A stretch of DNA of 64,000 nt from Pseudoalteromonas sp. T1lg48 (GCF_002964785.1 NZ_PQCC01000004.1:62001-126000), one strand, 5' to 3'. Positions 9,722 to 19,523 are shown, counted from the first letter of the stretch. Numbers and translations are program-made. The notes: generated by a model from the letters alone, not told the origin.

Positions 9722-11758
9722 ATGAAGATCACCAAAATGGCTTGTGCCTTAAGCCTCGCGTTGTCGCCGGGTGTGATGGCAAACGACCTATCCCCACTGC
9801 AACTGGAAGACGTATTTAATCTCGAATATGCCAATCAAATCGACATCAGTGACGATGGTGAAACGGTGTACTTTGTGCGCAACCGCATGGATATAAAAAC
9901 CGACCGCAAGTTCAGCAATATTTGGCAGGTTGATAGCGGCTCTAAGCAGCTTCAGCCCGTGACCAGCGGCGTGCATCAGGACTTTGCTCCGGTGCTTTCA
10001 CCGAGCGGGGATCGCCTGGCCTTTATCTCGACCCGCGACGGCAGCCCGCAGCTCTATGTGAAATGGTTAAGCACGGGTGCGCTCAGCAAAATCAGTAATC
10101 TCACCCAAAGTCCATCGCAACCGACCTGGACGCCGGATGGTAAATCCCTGGTGTTCAGCATGTTCGTGCCCGCCAAAGCCAAAAATCCGGTCAACTTGCC
10201 GGGTAAACCCGAGGGCGCCCAATGGGCAGATCCGGCCGTGTTTATCGATGATGTGTACTACCGCGCCGACGGCGCCGGTTACAGCAAGGCGGGCTACAGC
10301 CACTTGTTCAGCATTCCTGCCGACGGCGGCAACGCCACCCAGTTAAGCTCGGGGGATTTTGACCACGGGGGTGCCCTCAGCTTTAGCGAGGATGGCGACA
10401 CCTTGTATTTTGCCGCCAACCGCCACCGCGAGCACGACCTTAAACCCATTAACACGGAAATCTACAGCCTTGATTTAAAGAGCAAGGAAATCAACGCAAT
10501 AACCGACCGTAATGGCCCGGATAGAAGCCCAAGTGTGTCTCCTAATGGCCGCTACCTTGCCTACGTGGGTTACGACGATAAGGGCACCAACTATGAAAAC
10601 GCCCAGCTGTATATTCGCGATTTAAGCAACGCCGACACCCAAAGCCTCACCGCCGATCTGGACCGCTCGGTAGAGCAGATCCAATGGGCGGACAATGGCC
10701 GCGGCCTGTACTTTAGCTATGACGATCAGGGCCAAACCACCCTGGCTTATCAGCCGCTGCGCGGTAAGCGTAAGGTGCTCACCGAGCAAATCGGCAGCGT
10801 CTCTTTTGGCCGCCCCTACTCCGGCGGCGACTTTGACGTAAGCGCTAACGGTGATGTGGCCTTTACCCTGGCCGACACCCAGCGCCCTGCGGATGTGGCC
10901 GTTAATAAGCGCGGCAGTACCCGGCGCCTAACACAATTAAACGAGGATGCGTTGGGCGATAAAACCCTGGGTAAGGTAGAAGAGCTGTGGGTAAAGTCCA
11001 AGCACGATGGTCTGGGCATTCAGGGCTGGGTGGTCTACCCGCCGGAATTTGATGCCGAAAAGCGCTACCCGCTTATTTTGGAAATCCACGGCGGCCCGGT
11101 GGCCAACTATGGCCCGCATTTTAGCGCCGAAGCCCAACTCTTTGCCGCCAAAGGCAATGTGGTACTGTATATGAACCCACGAGGCAGCGACTCCTACGGT
11201 AAGCAATTTGCGCAAACCATACACCACAACTACCCCAGCAATGATTTCGATGACCTGATGACCGGAGTGGATGCCCTGATCGACAAAGGCTTTATCGACA
11301 CAGATAAACTCTTCGTCACCGGCGGCTCCGGCGGTGGGGTGTTAACGGCCTGGACCGTCGGCCATACCGATCGCTTCGCCGCGGCCGTGGTTGCCAAACC
11401 GGTGATCAACTGGTTTAGCTTTGTACTCACTGCTGACTTCTATCCCTTCTTTACCGATTATTGGTTCCCGGGAAAACCTTGGGATCATATGCAGCATTAT
11501 ATGGAGCGTTCACCCATTAGCTATGTGGGTAACGTAAAAACACCGACCATGCTGCTTACCGGCGAAGCCGACTACCGCACGCCGATTTCGGAAACCGAGC
11601 AGTTTTATCAGGCCCTTAAGCTGCAAGGGGTGGACACCGCCATGGTACGTATTCCCGATGCCTCCCACGGCATCACCGCGCGCCCGTCTAACCTGATGGC
11701 CAAGGTTGCGTATATTCTTTGGTGGTTCGAAAAGCATGGCGAGAAAGACGCCGAATAA
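9722..11758 (+). CDS. Secreted S9-family prolyl oligopeptidase-type peptidase
   Basis: Serine peptidase cleaving short peptides, probably periplasmic. The order is signal peptide (about 1-20), a WD40-like beta-propeller (about 30-400, repeated motifs such as FAPVLSPSGDRLAFIS and SPSVSPNGRYLAYV), then an alpha/beta-hydrolase domain. The nucleophile is in VTGGSGGGVLTAW, the Asp near GEADYRTP and the His in DASHGI. ATG 9722 has AAGGA six bases upstream, better than the TTG at 9716. It is followed by a strong bidirectional terminator. Substrate class beyond post-proline or dipeptidyl cleavage cannot be read from sequence. Confidence 0.9.
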   Translation: MKITKMACALSLALSPGVMANDLSPLQLEDVFNLEYANQIDISDDGETVYFVRNRMDIKTDRKFSNIWQVDSGSKQLQPVTSGVHQDFAPVLSPSGDRLAFISTRDGSPQLYVKWLSTGALSKISNLTQSPSQPTWTPDGKSLVFSMFVPAKAKNPVNLPGKPEGAQWADPAVFIDDVYYRADGAGYSKAGYSHLFSIPADGGNATQLSSGDFDHGGALSFSEDGDTLYFAANRHREHDLKPINTEIYSLDLKSKEINAITDRNGPDRSPSVSPNGRYLAYVGYDDKGTNYENAQLYIRDLSNADTQSLTADLDRSVEQIQWADNGRGLYFSYDDQGQTTLAYQPLRGKRKVLTEQIGSVSFGRPYSGGDFDVSANGDVAFTLADTQRPADVAVNKRGSTRRLTQLNEDALGDKTLGKVEELWVKSKHDGLGIQGWVVYPPEFDAEKRYPLILEIHGGPVANYGPHFSAEAQLFAAKGNVVLYMNPRGSDSYGKQFAQTIHHNYPSNDFDDLMTGVDALIDKGFIDTDKLFVTGGSGGGVLTAWTVGHTDRFAAAVVAKPVINWFSFVLTADFYPFFTDYWFPGKPWDHMQHYMERSPISYVGNVKTPTMLLTGEADYRTPISETEQFYQALKLQGVDTAMVRIPDASHGITARPSNLMAKVAYILWWFEKHGEKDAE

Positions 11759-11772
11759 CCTGACATCGGCAT

Positions 11773-11812
11773 AAAAAAAAGCGTGGCTCACCAAAGTGAC
11801 CACGCTTTTTTT
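11773..11812. terminator. Strong bidirectional terminator
   Basis: A-run, GCGTGG stem with inner CAC/GTG pairing, CCACGC and a T-run. It serves the peptidase gene on plus and rhlE on minus. Confidence 0.85.
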
Positions 11813-11833
11813 AACATTATCGGCTGTATGGAG

Positions 11834-11850
11834 TTAGTAAAAATATGATC
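11834..11850 (+). repeat. Isolated repA-type iteron
   Basis: TTAGTAAAAATATGATC is an exact match to the 17-bp iteron consensus (TTAGTAAAAATNTGATC) derived from the origin at 56.6-57.0 kb. It lies in the short gap between the peptidase and rhlE, 45 kb from that origin. Confidence 0.7.
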
Positions 11851-11889
11851 TGAAATGCCCTCCGACAAACACGTCAATCAATTAAGTCA

Positions 11890-13410
11890 TTACCTGCCTG
11901 CAGGGCGTCTATTTCGAGACTGATTACTTCTTCTGCCTTGACCTTCACCCTGGCCTTGACCCTGACCTTGTCCCTTCCCTTGGCCTTGTCCCTTCCCTGC
12001 GCCACTTTGCTTACGTTGGTTGTTTGAGTTCGCAGGACGACGACGCGCTTTGTTAGCGTGGTGGGAGTGACCTCGTCTATCGGTTTGTTCTTTGCTTTTA
12101 GCCGGCGCATTTTGTGCGTTACTTTCTGAAGCCTGAGCTTGACCGTCAGCACTCACTTTAGGTTTTTTCGGCTTCTTCGGTTTCTTTGGCTTAAGCGGTT
12201 TGAGGGTACTTTCAGGCAACTCATTCGTTGGCTCAAATCCGGCAATTACTTTTCTTGGTAACAATTGCTGGATTAGGTTTTCGATGTCATTTAGATCTTT
12301 GGCATCATCGGCAATCACAAAAGAAATAGCCAAACCAGAAGCCCCAGCTCGGCCTGTTCGACCAATACGGTGCACATAGTCTTCTGCAATGTTGGGAAGA
12401 TCGTAGTTAATCACACAGGGCAATTGATCTATATCTATGCCTCGCGCGGCTATATCCGTGGCAACGAGCGCCTGTATGCTGCCGTCTTTAAACCCGGCCA
12501 AGGCCTTGGTTCGGGTGCCCTGGCTCTTATTGCCGTGAATTGCCGTCGACGGGATGCCACGATTTTCTAGATTACGGGCAATACGGTTGGCACCGTGCTT
12601 GGTGCGGCTAAATATCAGTACCTGCTGCCAATCATTTTCTTTTATCAGATGGCTCAACAAGGCCGTTTTACGGGATTTATCGACCGGATACACCCACTGC
12701 TCAACGGTTTTCGCCGTTGTATTGGGCGGTACGACTGAAATCTCGAGCGGATCAGTCACTATGGTCTTGGCTAAATCGCGAATTTCATCAGAAAAGGTCG
12801 CCGAGTAAAGTAAGTTCTGACGCTTTGCCGGTAGCAATTTAATTATCTTGCGAATATCGTGAATAAAGCCCATGTCCAGCATGCGATCGGCTTCATCCAG
12901 CACCAGCATTTCGAGCTGATTAAACTTGATGGCGTTCTGCTGATACAAATCGAGTAGTCGTCCTGGGGTGGCAACCAAGATATCTGCACCGCGGCGCAAC
13001 TGCATCATCTGTGGGTTAATCTTCACCCCACCGAATACCACGGAGTAACTCAGTGCTAACTGCTTACCATAGGTTGCAACGCTCTCGCCGACCTGCGCCG
13101 CGAGCTCTCTCGTGGGTGTTAGCACCAGGGCGCGAACATTATTATTTTGCGCACGCTGGCCTTTACTGAGTATTTCCAGCATGGGTAAGGTGAATCCAGC
13201 CGTTTTACCCGTGCCGGTTTGCGCTGCCGCCATCACATCTTTACCGGATAATACCGCGGGTATGCCTTTGGCCTGAATAGGCGATGGGTGCTTATAGCCC
13301 TGCTGCTCCACCGCTTGCAGTAGTTGTGGCTGCAGGCCTAGGTCGCTAAATTGAATATTATCGTCGGATTGAATAGAAGTGGTCACTGGCGCTGATTGTT
13401 TGTTGGTCAT
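11890..13410 (-). CDS. rhlE: DEAD-box RNA helicase, RhlE type
   Basis: ATP-dependent RNA helicase used in RNA remodelling and cold growth. Two RecA domains carry the Q motif, [31 protein letters not shown], the SAT motif ([10 protein letters not shown]), and [10 protein letters not shown]. After about residue 400 comes a low-complexity basic tail: four KPK-type repeats, then a Gly/Gln/Lys run built from alternating GQ and GK dipeptides, then an Arg/Asn-rich end. The tail is probably an RNA-binding extension and is repeat-prone DNA. Length 506 is long for RhlE because of this tail. Confidence 0.92.
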   Translation of the reverse strand: MTNKQSAPVTTSIQSDDNIQFSDLGLQPQLLQAVEQQGYKHPSPIQAKGIPAVLSGKDVMAAAQTGTGKTAGFTLPMLEILSKGQRAQNNNVRALVLTPTRELAAQVGESVATYGKQLALSYSVVFGGVKINPQMMQLRRGADILVATPGRLLDLYQQNAIKFNQLEMLVLDEADRMLDMGFIHDIRKIIKLLPAKRQNLLYSATFSDEIRDLAKTIVTDPLEISVVPPNTTAKTVEQWVYPVDKSRKTALLSHLIKENDWQQVLIFSRTKHGANRIARNLENRGIPSTAIHGNKSQGTRTKALAGFKDGSIQALVATDIAARGIDIDQLPCVINYDLPNIAEDYVHRIGRTGRAGASGLAISFVIADDAKDLNDIENLIQQLLPRKVIAGFEPTNELPESTLKPLKPKKPKKPKKPKVSADGQAQASESNAQNAPAKSKEQTDRRGHSHHANKARRRPANSNNQRKQSGAGKGQGQGKGQGQGQGQGEGQGRRSNQSRNRRPAGR

Positions 13411-13597
13411 ATAAACTCGGTATGGGTGGCAAAATACGGCTGACGGTTATTTCACCAGAAAAGGTTTCGGATGCGAAGATTAAAGGACTCTGGCCACAAT
13501 TACAAAGATAACCCACACTTTTTCACTTATTTCACACCCAATGGGCACTATTGATGCCAAATTCAATGCACATGCCCTTCCAAGCTGATGACCAAAA

Positions 13598-14728
13598 TTA
13601 GCCTTTTTTATGCAGTAAATGAGCGCGAACGGCCTCGCGTATCTGAGTATGTAACTCCATAACCCGGTTAATATCGACTAGATTGAGGGAGATGTTTTCC
13701 AGCATCACAAGATTCAGGTTAAATTCCGGATAGTGAAGCGACATGGACATATACCCGGGTAAATATCCGGTGTGACTGTATTCTGTAAGGTCGTCGTCAC
13801 TGTTGAGCCTTAGGCCATAGCCATAGCTCATGTTCGGCCAGAAAAACTCCATCTTGGTATGCGCGCGCGTCATCAGTTCATAGCTCTTGGGGCTGAGCAA
13901 TTCGCCGGAATGCAATTGATGCGCAAACGAGGCAAAAGTCGGTGCCGAGGCTATCAAGCCTCCACCCGGAAGTAATGACCCGTCGATATCTATGTTCGCA
14001 GGAATTAGCGTCTCGGCTTCATCGAAGCCAACGGCGAGTGTCGGCAGGTTGCGACGAATATGCTCAATACTCCCTGTTTTGGCGTACAGCGCATTAAGCT
14101 GATTGTCCTTGGCGAATTGCGCCACCTGCTCAGCGAATGCTTGCTTGTTTACCTTTTCAAGTAGTTGACCTAAAAGGGCATAACCATGGTTGGAATATTG
14201 AAACTGGCTCCCGGGCGCAAAGCGATTGGCTTTACCCAAAGCATCAACGCCTGATGTGTGGCTGAGCAGATGATGCAGGGTAATTCGCTCATCGTATCTG
14301 TCGGCATTATGCTTAGCGCCGTCGTTGGTTTCATCTGCAAAAAGATAACTATTGAGTGAGCGCGTTAAATCCAGCTTACCGGCATCAACCGCCCGCAATA
14401 CCAAGGTGGCGGTGATTTGTTTCGAAAGGGACGCCACAACGAAACTGGAATTTTGGTCAATCCCCTCGCCTTTTTGCAGTGCTAATTGCGCCTTGCCATC
14501 TTCAAGCAAAATCACGCTGCCGCTAAATGGCTGTGATGCATCATCAATCAGCGCTTTGATGGTGGTACTTAGGGCACTTAGATCTTGTGACTTCATTTGA
14601 GATTTCACACTCGCCTGGGCGGGCTGTAAAGGGGCTTTACTGTGTGTTGTGTCGGCCAGGCTATAGCCGCTAGGGCTAAGCAAAAACAAAGCGCTACTCA
14701 GAAGTGTGATGGTGATACGAAGACCCAT
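13598..14728 (-). CDS. Periplasmic serine hydrolase, beta-lactamase/PBP class C fold
   Basis: A signal peptide (about 1-25) is followed by a beta-lactamase (class C, Pfam Beta-lactamase) domain. The nucleophile motif is SLSK (in VVASLSKQITATL), the second motif is YSN (FQYSNHGYALLGQLL) and the third is HTGYLPG. LLSHTSGV is typical of esterase and DD-peptidase members. It is more likely a peptidase or esterase than a resistance enzyme. AAGGA lies seven bases before ATG 14728. Substrate unknown. Confidence 0.85.
   Translation of the reverse strand: MGLRITITLLSSALFLLSPSGYSLADTTHSKAPLQPAQASVKSQMKSQDLSALSTTIKALIDDASQPFSGSVILLEDGKAQLALQKGEGIDQNSSFVVASLSKQITATLVLRAVDAGKLDLTRSLNSYLFADETNDGAKHNADRYDERITLHHLLSHTSGVDALGKANRFAPGSQFQYSNHGYALLGQLLEKVNKQAFAEQVAQFAKDNQLNALYAKTGSIEHIRRNLPTLAVGFDEAETLIPANIDIDGSLLPGGGLIASAPTFASFAHQLHSGELLSPKSYELMTRAHTKMEFFWPNMSYGYGLRLNSDDDLTEYSHTGYLPGYMSMSLHYPEFNLNLVMLENISLNLVDINRVMELHTQIREAVRAHLLHKKG
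14625..14641. repeat. TGTAAA/TTTACA palindrome, one mismatch
   Basis: TGTAAAGGGGCTTTACT, one base from the dispersed palindrome TGTAAA-S5-TTTACA. It is inside the start of the serine hydrolase gene. Confidence 0.5.
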
Positions 14729-15084
14729 GCGTTGTCCTTAACCCAATTAGCGATAATGATGTAACCTCGTCAGGCTGATATCTTGTTTCAACCTTATGTT
14801 CATACCATGAATCCTGAATCTAGCCAGTTGAATTGTAAAGGCATTTTTAATCGAAAGTAACTGTGCGCAAACGAAAAGAGCTCACCGGGCGTGCAAATAG
14901 GAAGCTGTGTTGCGATAAAAATCGAAGCTGGCAAAAGTGCGTATGCTTTGTTATCAATACAGGTAATAAAAGAGTGAAGATGCCCCAAGATAAGAGCAGG
15001 TCACTTCAATATGTGATTCACAGCAACGGCAAAGAGCGAGCGCGAGCCCAGTCGCTCACAGACGCTAAATAAAAGGAAGAATCT
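14729..15084. other. Gene-free gap of 356 bp
   Basis: Holds the promoter region of the divergent genes on either side. A short plus-strand frame here (14863-15072) has no ribosome site or recognisable protein features. I see nothing else. Confidence 0.5.
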
Positions 15085-15498
15085 ATGAAGAACATAACGA
15101 CAAAAGCTTTTGCTGTGTCGCTGCTTATGGCATCGACTTATGGGCAAACCGAGGACGCCGATAAGACCCTAAGGCTGGATAATACGCCGTTTAAAAACAG
15201 CGAAATCTATTGCGAGAACGATAAAGAATTGCACCCGTTTCAAAACGAGTTTGAACTTTTGGATTATTACTCAATGAGCTCAGACGAGGGCGAGCGCCAG
15301 GTTATCGTTACCGTAGAAAACAGCTCAAGCGGCGGCCGCTCTCTTAATCACACACATTTTGTGGCCATTCTCGGCAACTGCGAGCATATCAACCCGATGA
15401 AGTTCGAACGCAAGTTTAACGGCAAAGAAATCGTCACACTGACGCTTAACTTCGGCTTTAGTAAGTTCCCGATTTTAAAGGTGATTAATCAGCCTTAA
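15085..15498 (+). CDS. Hypothetical secreted protein, 137 aa
   Basis: Not recognised. A short N-terminal hydrophobic segment (about residues 5-20) looks like a signal peptide, and the remainder is polar with two Cys (IYCEND and GNCEH) that could form a disulphide in the periplasm. AAAAGGAAG precedes the ATG by a good distance. No operon partner: the next gene is convergent. Confidence 0.65.
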   Translation: MKNITTKAFAVSLLMASTYGQTEDADKTLRLDNTPFKNSEIYCENDKELHPFQNEFELLDYYSMSSDEGERQVIVTVENSSSGGRSLNHTHFVAILGNCEHINPMKFERKFNGKEIVTLTLNFGFSKFPILKVINQP

Positions 15499-15604
15499 TC
15501 GAGCTGATAGTGGCGCAGACAAGCGGAGCGTAAGAAGCAACTAGCTTCCCCCTAACCCCACACCTTGTGCGCCACTTTAACGAATATCACCTGATGCTAA
15601 CGGC

Positions 15605-16771
15605 CTAAGCTGCGGTGCGGTTATCCAGATAACCGCTGTAACGAGTAGCCAGCAGCGCGAAAATAGAAATCAGCCCACCCACCCAGGCGGTGTCTTTTAA
15701 GGTCATGCCCTCAACAATGGCGCCACCGAGCACCGAGCCGAGCGCAATACCTATATTGAATGCCGCGATGTTTAAGCCGGACGCCACGTCCACCGCATTC
15801 GGAGTATACTTTTTTGCCAGCTTGACCACATACACCTGCAAACCCGGCACGTTACCGAAGGCAAAGGCTCCCCAGACTAATACGGTGATCACCGCCCCCA
15901 CTTTTGAGCCCATGGTGAAGGTCAATATAAAGAGCACCACCGACAGTGCGGTAAAAATGATGGTTAAGGCGTTAATGGGGCCTTTTTTATCGGCCAACTT
16001 GCCACCAAACACGTTGCCAATGGCAACCGACACACCATAGACAAGCATGATCAGGCTAATGGCTGAGGGCGCAAACCCCGTCTCTTGCTGCAAAATGGGG
16101 GCAAGGTAGGTAAACGCAGTAAAGGTGCCGCCATATCCTAATATGGTCATTAAATAAACCAGCAGCAAACGCGGTTGCACCAGTACCTGAAACTGCTCTT
16201 TAAGCTGCGCAGGTCGGCTTTGCTTTAGGTTACTGGGAACTAAAATGGCACTGCCGAACAAGGCAATTAATCCAAGGGCTGAGACCACCAGGAAGGTTGC
16301 ACGCCAGCCAAAGTTTTGACCAATCCAGGTGCCTAGCGGGACACCGGTGACCAAGGCCACGGTCAAGCCGGTAAACATAATGGCGATCGCGCTGGCTTCC
16401 TTTTCTTTGCTCACTAAACCGGTAGCTATGGTGGAGCCAATGGAAAAAAACACCCCGTGAGCCAGACCCGTGAGAATGCGAGCCATGATCAGACTCTCAT
16501 AGCTTGGCGCTTGCCACGCCAACACATTACCAAAAACAAACAACGCCATTAGGCTGAGCAGTAAGCTTTTACGATTCCAACGCCCAGTTAACGCGGTGAG
16601 CACAGGTGCACCAACCGCCACACCTATGGCATACAGGCTCACCAATAAACCGGCACTTGGCAGGCTAACGTTTAAGTCTTGGGCTATGGTTGGGACCAAG
16701 CCAACAATCACAAATTCCGTGGTACCAATGGCAAAGGCACTCAGGGTTAAAGCGAGTAATGCGATAGGCAT
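15605..16771 (-). CDS. MFS efflux transporter (DHA1, AraJ/YdhP-like)
   Basis: Twelve-helix major facilitator of the drug:H+ antiporter 1 group. The N-terminus FAIGTTEFVIVGLVPTIAQD and the antiporter motif region GVPLGTWIGQNFGWRATF are typical of AraJ/YdhP/PbuE-type members. It is divergent from a LysR regulator with a 115-bp shared promoter region that carries a repeated candidate operator, so it is probably LysR-controlled. Substrate unknown. Confidence 0.88.
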   Translation of the reverse strand: MPIALLALTLSAFAIGTTEFVIVGLVPTIAQDLNVSLPSAGLLVSLYAIGVAVGAPVLTALTGRWNRKSLLLSLMALFVFGNVLAWQAPSYESLIMARILTGLAHGVFFSIGSTIATGLVSKEKEASAIAIMFTGLTVALVTGVPLGTWIGQNFGWRATFLVVSALGLIALFGSAILVPSNLKQSRPAQLKEQFQVLVQPRLLLVYLMTILGYGGTFTAFTYLAPILQQETGFAPSAISLIMLVYGVSVAIGNVFGGKLADKKGPINALTIIFTALSVVLFILTFTMGSKVGAVITVLVWGAFAFGNVPGLQVYVVKLAKKYTPNAVDVASGLNIAAFNIGIALGSVLGGAIVEGMTLKDTAWVGGLISIFALLATRYSGYLDNRTAA

Positions 16772-16863
16772 TGTGGTTCCTCTGTTGAGTTCATATCAAA
16801 ACGAGGGGCTATTGTGGGAGGAAAATAATTTGCAAAAAATAGCAGTAGTGACAAAATACTTTT

Positions 16864-16877
16864 GCAATAAATGAAAA
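16864..16877 (+). promoter_or_regulatory. Candidate LysR operator, copy 1
   Basis: GCAATAAATGAAAA just upstream of the LysR gene. The same 14-mer occurs inverted at 17796-17809, in front of the ene-reductase, suggesting one regulator for both promoters. Confidence 0.5.
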
Positions 16878-16886
16878 GGTAAGCGT

Positions 16887-17774
16887 ATGCCTGTTAACGC
16901 CAAAACCGAAGATTTAGAAGCCTTTATCACCGTGGTAGATACCGGCAGCTTCTCTACAGCGGCCTCCTTGCTCGATCAGCAGGTGGCCAAGGTGTCGCGC
17001 GCGGTAACGCGCCTGGAGCGCACCTTAAACGTCACTTTACTTAATCGTACCACCCGACGATTGGAGCTCACCGAAGAAGGAGAGCTGTTTTTAAGCTTTG
17101 CTCGCGATGGCCTCAATGTGCTCGAGCAAGGTGAAGAAGCTCTGCGCTTGCTACGCCGCACTCCATCGGGAAAACTACGAGTGGATGCGGCCAGTCCCTT
17201 TGTCTTTCACCAACTAACACCGCTTATCGGTGAGTTTTGCCGCGCTTATCCAGAAATTACGTTAGAGTTAACCAGCCACGACAGCATTATTGACCTGCTT
17301 GAGCACAAAACCGACATAGCCATTCGCATTGGCGAGCTAAGCGACTCCAACTTGCACGCCCGGCGCCTTGGTTATAGCAAACTGCACATTGTTGCCAGCC
17401 CAGGTTATTTGGCCCAAAACCCACTAGAAGACACTATTTTAAGCTTAAGCAATCAGCGTCTTATTGGCTTTAGCGACGCTCCGCATCTAAATAATTGGCC
17501 GCTTAAAAGTCCCCAACAGCTACGCTTTGCCATTAGCGCCTCAAGCGGCGAAACCGTGCGCCAGTTGTGCATTGCAGGCCAAGGCTTAGCCATGCTGTCG
17601 CATTTTATGATCAACGATGACATTAACGAAGGCCGCTTGGTGAGTGTGCTCAACGACCACATTTTAAGCCCTAACCGCCGAGAAGTAGTGCAGGCGGTGT
17701 ACTATCGCAATAGCGCGGTGTCGTCTCGTATTTCCGCATTTTTAGACTTTATAGAGCCACGCCTTCGGCTATAA
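16887..17774 (+). CDS. LysR-family transcriptional regulator
   Basis: LTTR with N-terminal winged HTH (about residues 7-66, SFSTAASLLDQQVAKVSRAVTRLE) and a periplasmic-binding-like effector domain (about 90-290). Its position between a divergent MFS gene and a co-directional flavin ene-reductase, with the same 14-bp element before each, suggests it controls both, perhaps in response to an electrophile. Length 295 is normal. Confidence 0.9.
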   Translation: MPVNAKTEDLEAFITVVDTGSFSTAASLLDQQVAKVSRAVTRLERTLNVTLLNRTTRRLELTEEGELFLSFARDGLNVLEQGEEALRLLRRTPSGKLRVDAASPFVFHQLTPLIGEFCRAYPEITLELTSHDSIIDLLEHKTDIAIRIGELSDSNLHARRLGYSKLHIVASPGYLAQNPLEDTILSLSNQRLIGFSDAPHLNNWPLKSPQQLRFAISASSGETVRQLCIAGQGLAMLSHFMINDDINEGRLVSVLNDHILSPNRREVVQAVYYRNSAVSSRISAFLDFIEPRLRL

Positions 17775-17795
17775 TTGCAAATTCAACAAAAGTGT

Positions 17796-17809
17796 TTTTC
17801 ATTTATTGC
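17796..17809 (-). promoter_or_regulatory. Candidate LysR operator, copy 2
   Basis: Exact inverted copy of the 14-mer at 16864-16877, 58 bases before the ene-reductase start. Confidence 0.5.
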
Positions 17810-17866
17810 GGTTAATAGTGGGAATATTCTGGGTTAGGCTGTGCGCAGCATAACTTAGGAGGTCCC

Positions 17867-18955
17867 ATGAACCCACTATTTACTCCCATCACTCTGGCTG
17901 GCAAGGTACTTAAAAACCGTATTGTGATGCCACCTATGACGCGCTCGCGTTCCACTCAACCGGGCGACTTAGCCAACGATTTAATGGCCACCTACTACGC
18001 ACAGCGCGCATCGGCGGGGCTGATTATTAGTGAAGGCACCCAAATTAGTGAACTGGGTAAAGGCTACGCCTGGACGCCCGGAATTTACACCCAAGCACAG
18101 GTTATTGGTTGGAAAAAGGTAACCGACGCGGTGCATCATAAAGACGGGGTGATTTACGCTCAGCTGTGGCATGTGGGACGGGTCTCGCACGAGAGCAACA
18201 CCGGCGGCAAACAGCCTGTGTCATCTTCGGCATTGCAGGCCGAGGGCGTAAAAGTATTTATCGATGACAATAACGCCCCAGGTTTTGTACAGGCATCGTT
18301 GCCTCGGGCGCTCAGCGTTGACGAAATTAAAGCTGTGGTTGAACAGTATCGCCACGCGGCCCAATGTGCCAAAGAGGCTGGCTTCGACGGCATCGAACTG
18401 CACGCAGCGAATGGCTATCTTATTAATCAGTTTCTTGATTCAAAAGCGAACAACCGTAGCGACGAATATGGCGGTAGTATAGTGAACCGTTTGCGCTTTT
18501 TACGCGAAGTGGTTGCTGCGGTGAACACCGTGTTTGATAGCACTGCCGTAGGTGTGCGCCTCGCCCCCTTGACCACACTCAACGGTGCCGTGGACGAACA
18601 CCCTGAGCATACCTATGTAGAAGCCGTGCGTGCGCTTAACGAGCTTAAAGTAGGTTATGTACACATTGCCGAAGCGGATTGGGACGACGCCCCCGAGATG
18701 CCACTGAGCTTTAAACAAGCCATTCGCGATGCCTTTGATGGTGTGTTGATTTACGCCGGCAAATACAACCTTGAACGCGCAGATCAGGCGCTAAAACAAG
18801 GTTGGGCGGACATGGTGGGCTTTGGCCGCCCATTTGTGGCCAACCCCGACTTGCCGGCTCGCTTAGCACAAGGCATAGCCCTGAGCGAGCACAACCCCGA
18901 TACATTATTTGGTGGCGCCGAGCAAGGCTATACCGACTACCCAAACGCCACCTAG
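17867..18955 (+). CDS. FMN-dependent alkene reductase (Old Yellow Enzyme, NemA-like)
   Basis: NAD(P)H:flavin ene-reductase reducing activated C=C bonds, N-ethylmaleimide or nitro compounds. It is a TIM barrel beginning LFTPITLAGKVLKNRIVMPPMTRSR. The substrate-activating pair is in IELHAANGYLINQFLD (His and Asn), followed by NNRSDEYGGS. The phosphate-binding end is GWADMVGFGRPFVANPDL. AGGAGG stands just before the ATG. It probably forms a detoxification group with the LysR and MFS genes. Confidence 0.92.
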   Translation: MNPLFTPITLAGKVLKNRIVMPPMTRSRSTQPGDLANDLMATYYAQRASAGLIISEGTQISELGKGYAWTPGIYTQAQVIGWKKVTDAVHHKDGVIYAQLWHVGRVSHESNTGGKQPVSSSALQAEGVKVFIDDNNAPGFVQASLPRALSVDEIKAVVEQYRHAAQCAKEAGFDGIELHAANGYLINQFLDSKANNRSDEYGGSIVNRLRFLREVVAAVNTVFDSTAVGVRLAPLTTLNGAVDEHPEHTYVEAVRALNELKVGYVHIAEADWDDAPEMPLSFKQAIRDAFDGVLIYAGKYNLERADQALKQGWADMVGFGRPFVANPDLPARLAQGIALSEHNPDTLFGGAEQGYTDYPNAT

Positions 18956-19028
18956 GCAGCCATAGGAGAGCGCAAGGCACAATATTGGGGGCTATCTGAA
19001 CGGACATCGCGTTAATCACCCCCTTGCA

Positions 19029-19048
19029 GCCGTCGCCGTTGCGACGGC
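19029..19048. terminator. GC-rich hairpin after the ene-reductase
   Basis: GCCGTCGC-CGTT-GCGACGGC, a perfect 8-bp stem between convergent genes. No T tract, so the terminator role is only possible. Confidence 0.4.
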
Positions 19049-19091
19049 GCACTTTTGCACCACACTGCCGGTCTTGTCTGGTGTCACCAGA

Positions 19092-19523
19092 CTAAGATGG
19101 CGCCTTTCCCCCACCCTTTAAGCCCAAGCCTATTTGTGCCAGCACCCGCTTGGCGTTGTCTGCACAGTCCATGTCCTCGGGTTTGGATTCGATTTCAGAA
19201 AGGATGTGCATTAACTGCTTTTTATTTTCGGCCAAAGTTACCTGTAAGGCCTCTATGTCCGCTAGTTTTTGCCTAATTGCCCCAAGCAGGGAGTCGTGTT
19301 GCCAGTTCTCCATATCAGCGGGCAGCAACTGACGCAGCTCGTCCAGGCTAAAGCCGGCCTTTTGGCCATCAACGATCAGCTTGAGCACCACTTCCGCTTC
19401 GGGGGGATAGCTGCGATACCCATTGGCCTTGCGCTCAACCAACTGCAACAGGCCGATGTCCTCATAAAAGCGAATCTTGGATGCGGCCAAGCCAGTGCGT
19501 TTTGCAAGCTCACCTATTTTCAT
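19092..19523 (-). CDS. MerR-family transcriptional regulator
   Basis: N-terminal MerR HTH (MKIGELAKRTGLAASKIRFY, then LVERKANGYRSYP) and a dimerising coiled coil (about 75-120). One Cys in the tail (DMDCADN) could be a sensor, but no metal-binding CxxC is evident. Start ATG 19523 matches the canonical MerR N-terminus; the TTG at 19559 would add 12 residues. A MerR-type promoter with a 19-bp spacer lies at 21207, in front of the dehydratase-like gene. Regulator and target may have been adjacent before the cassettes at 19.8-20.8 kb were inserted. Confidence 0.88.
   Translation of the reverse strand: MKIGELAKRTGLAASKIRFYEDIGLLQLVERKANGYRSYPPEAEVVLKLIVDGQKAGFSLDELRQLLPADMENWQHDSLLGAIRQKLADIEALQVTLAENKKQLMHILSEIESKPEDMDCADNAKRVLAQIGLGLKGGGKAPS

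Noticed and set aside
13598..14728. Beta-lactamase resistance gene
   Set aside because: The motifs SLSK, YSN and HTG fit the broad serine-hydrolase/DD-peptidase class; the sequence LLSHTSGV is typical of esterase-like members, so no antibiotic resistance is claimed.
14863..15072. Small plus-strand open frame in the 14.7-15.1 kb gap
   Set aside because: No ribosome site, no family features, and odd composition; treated as chance.
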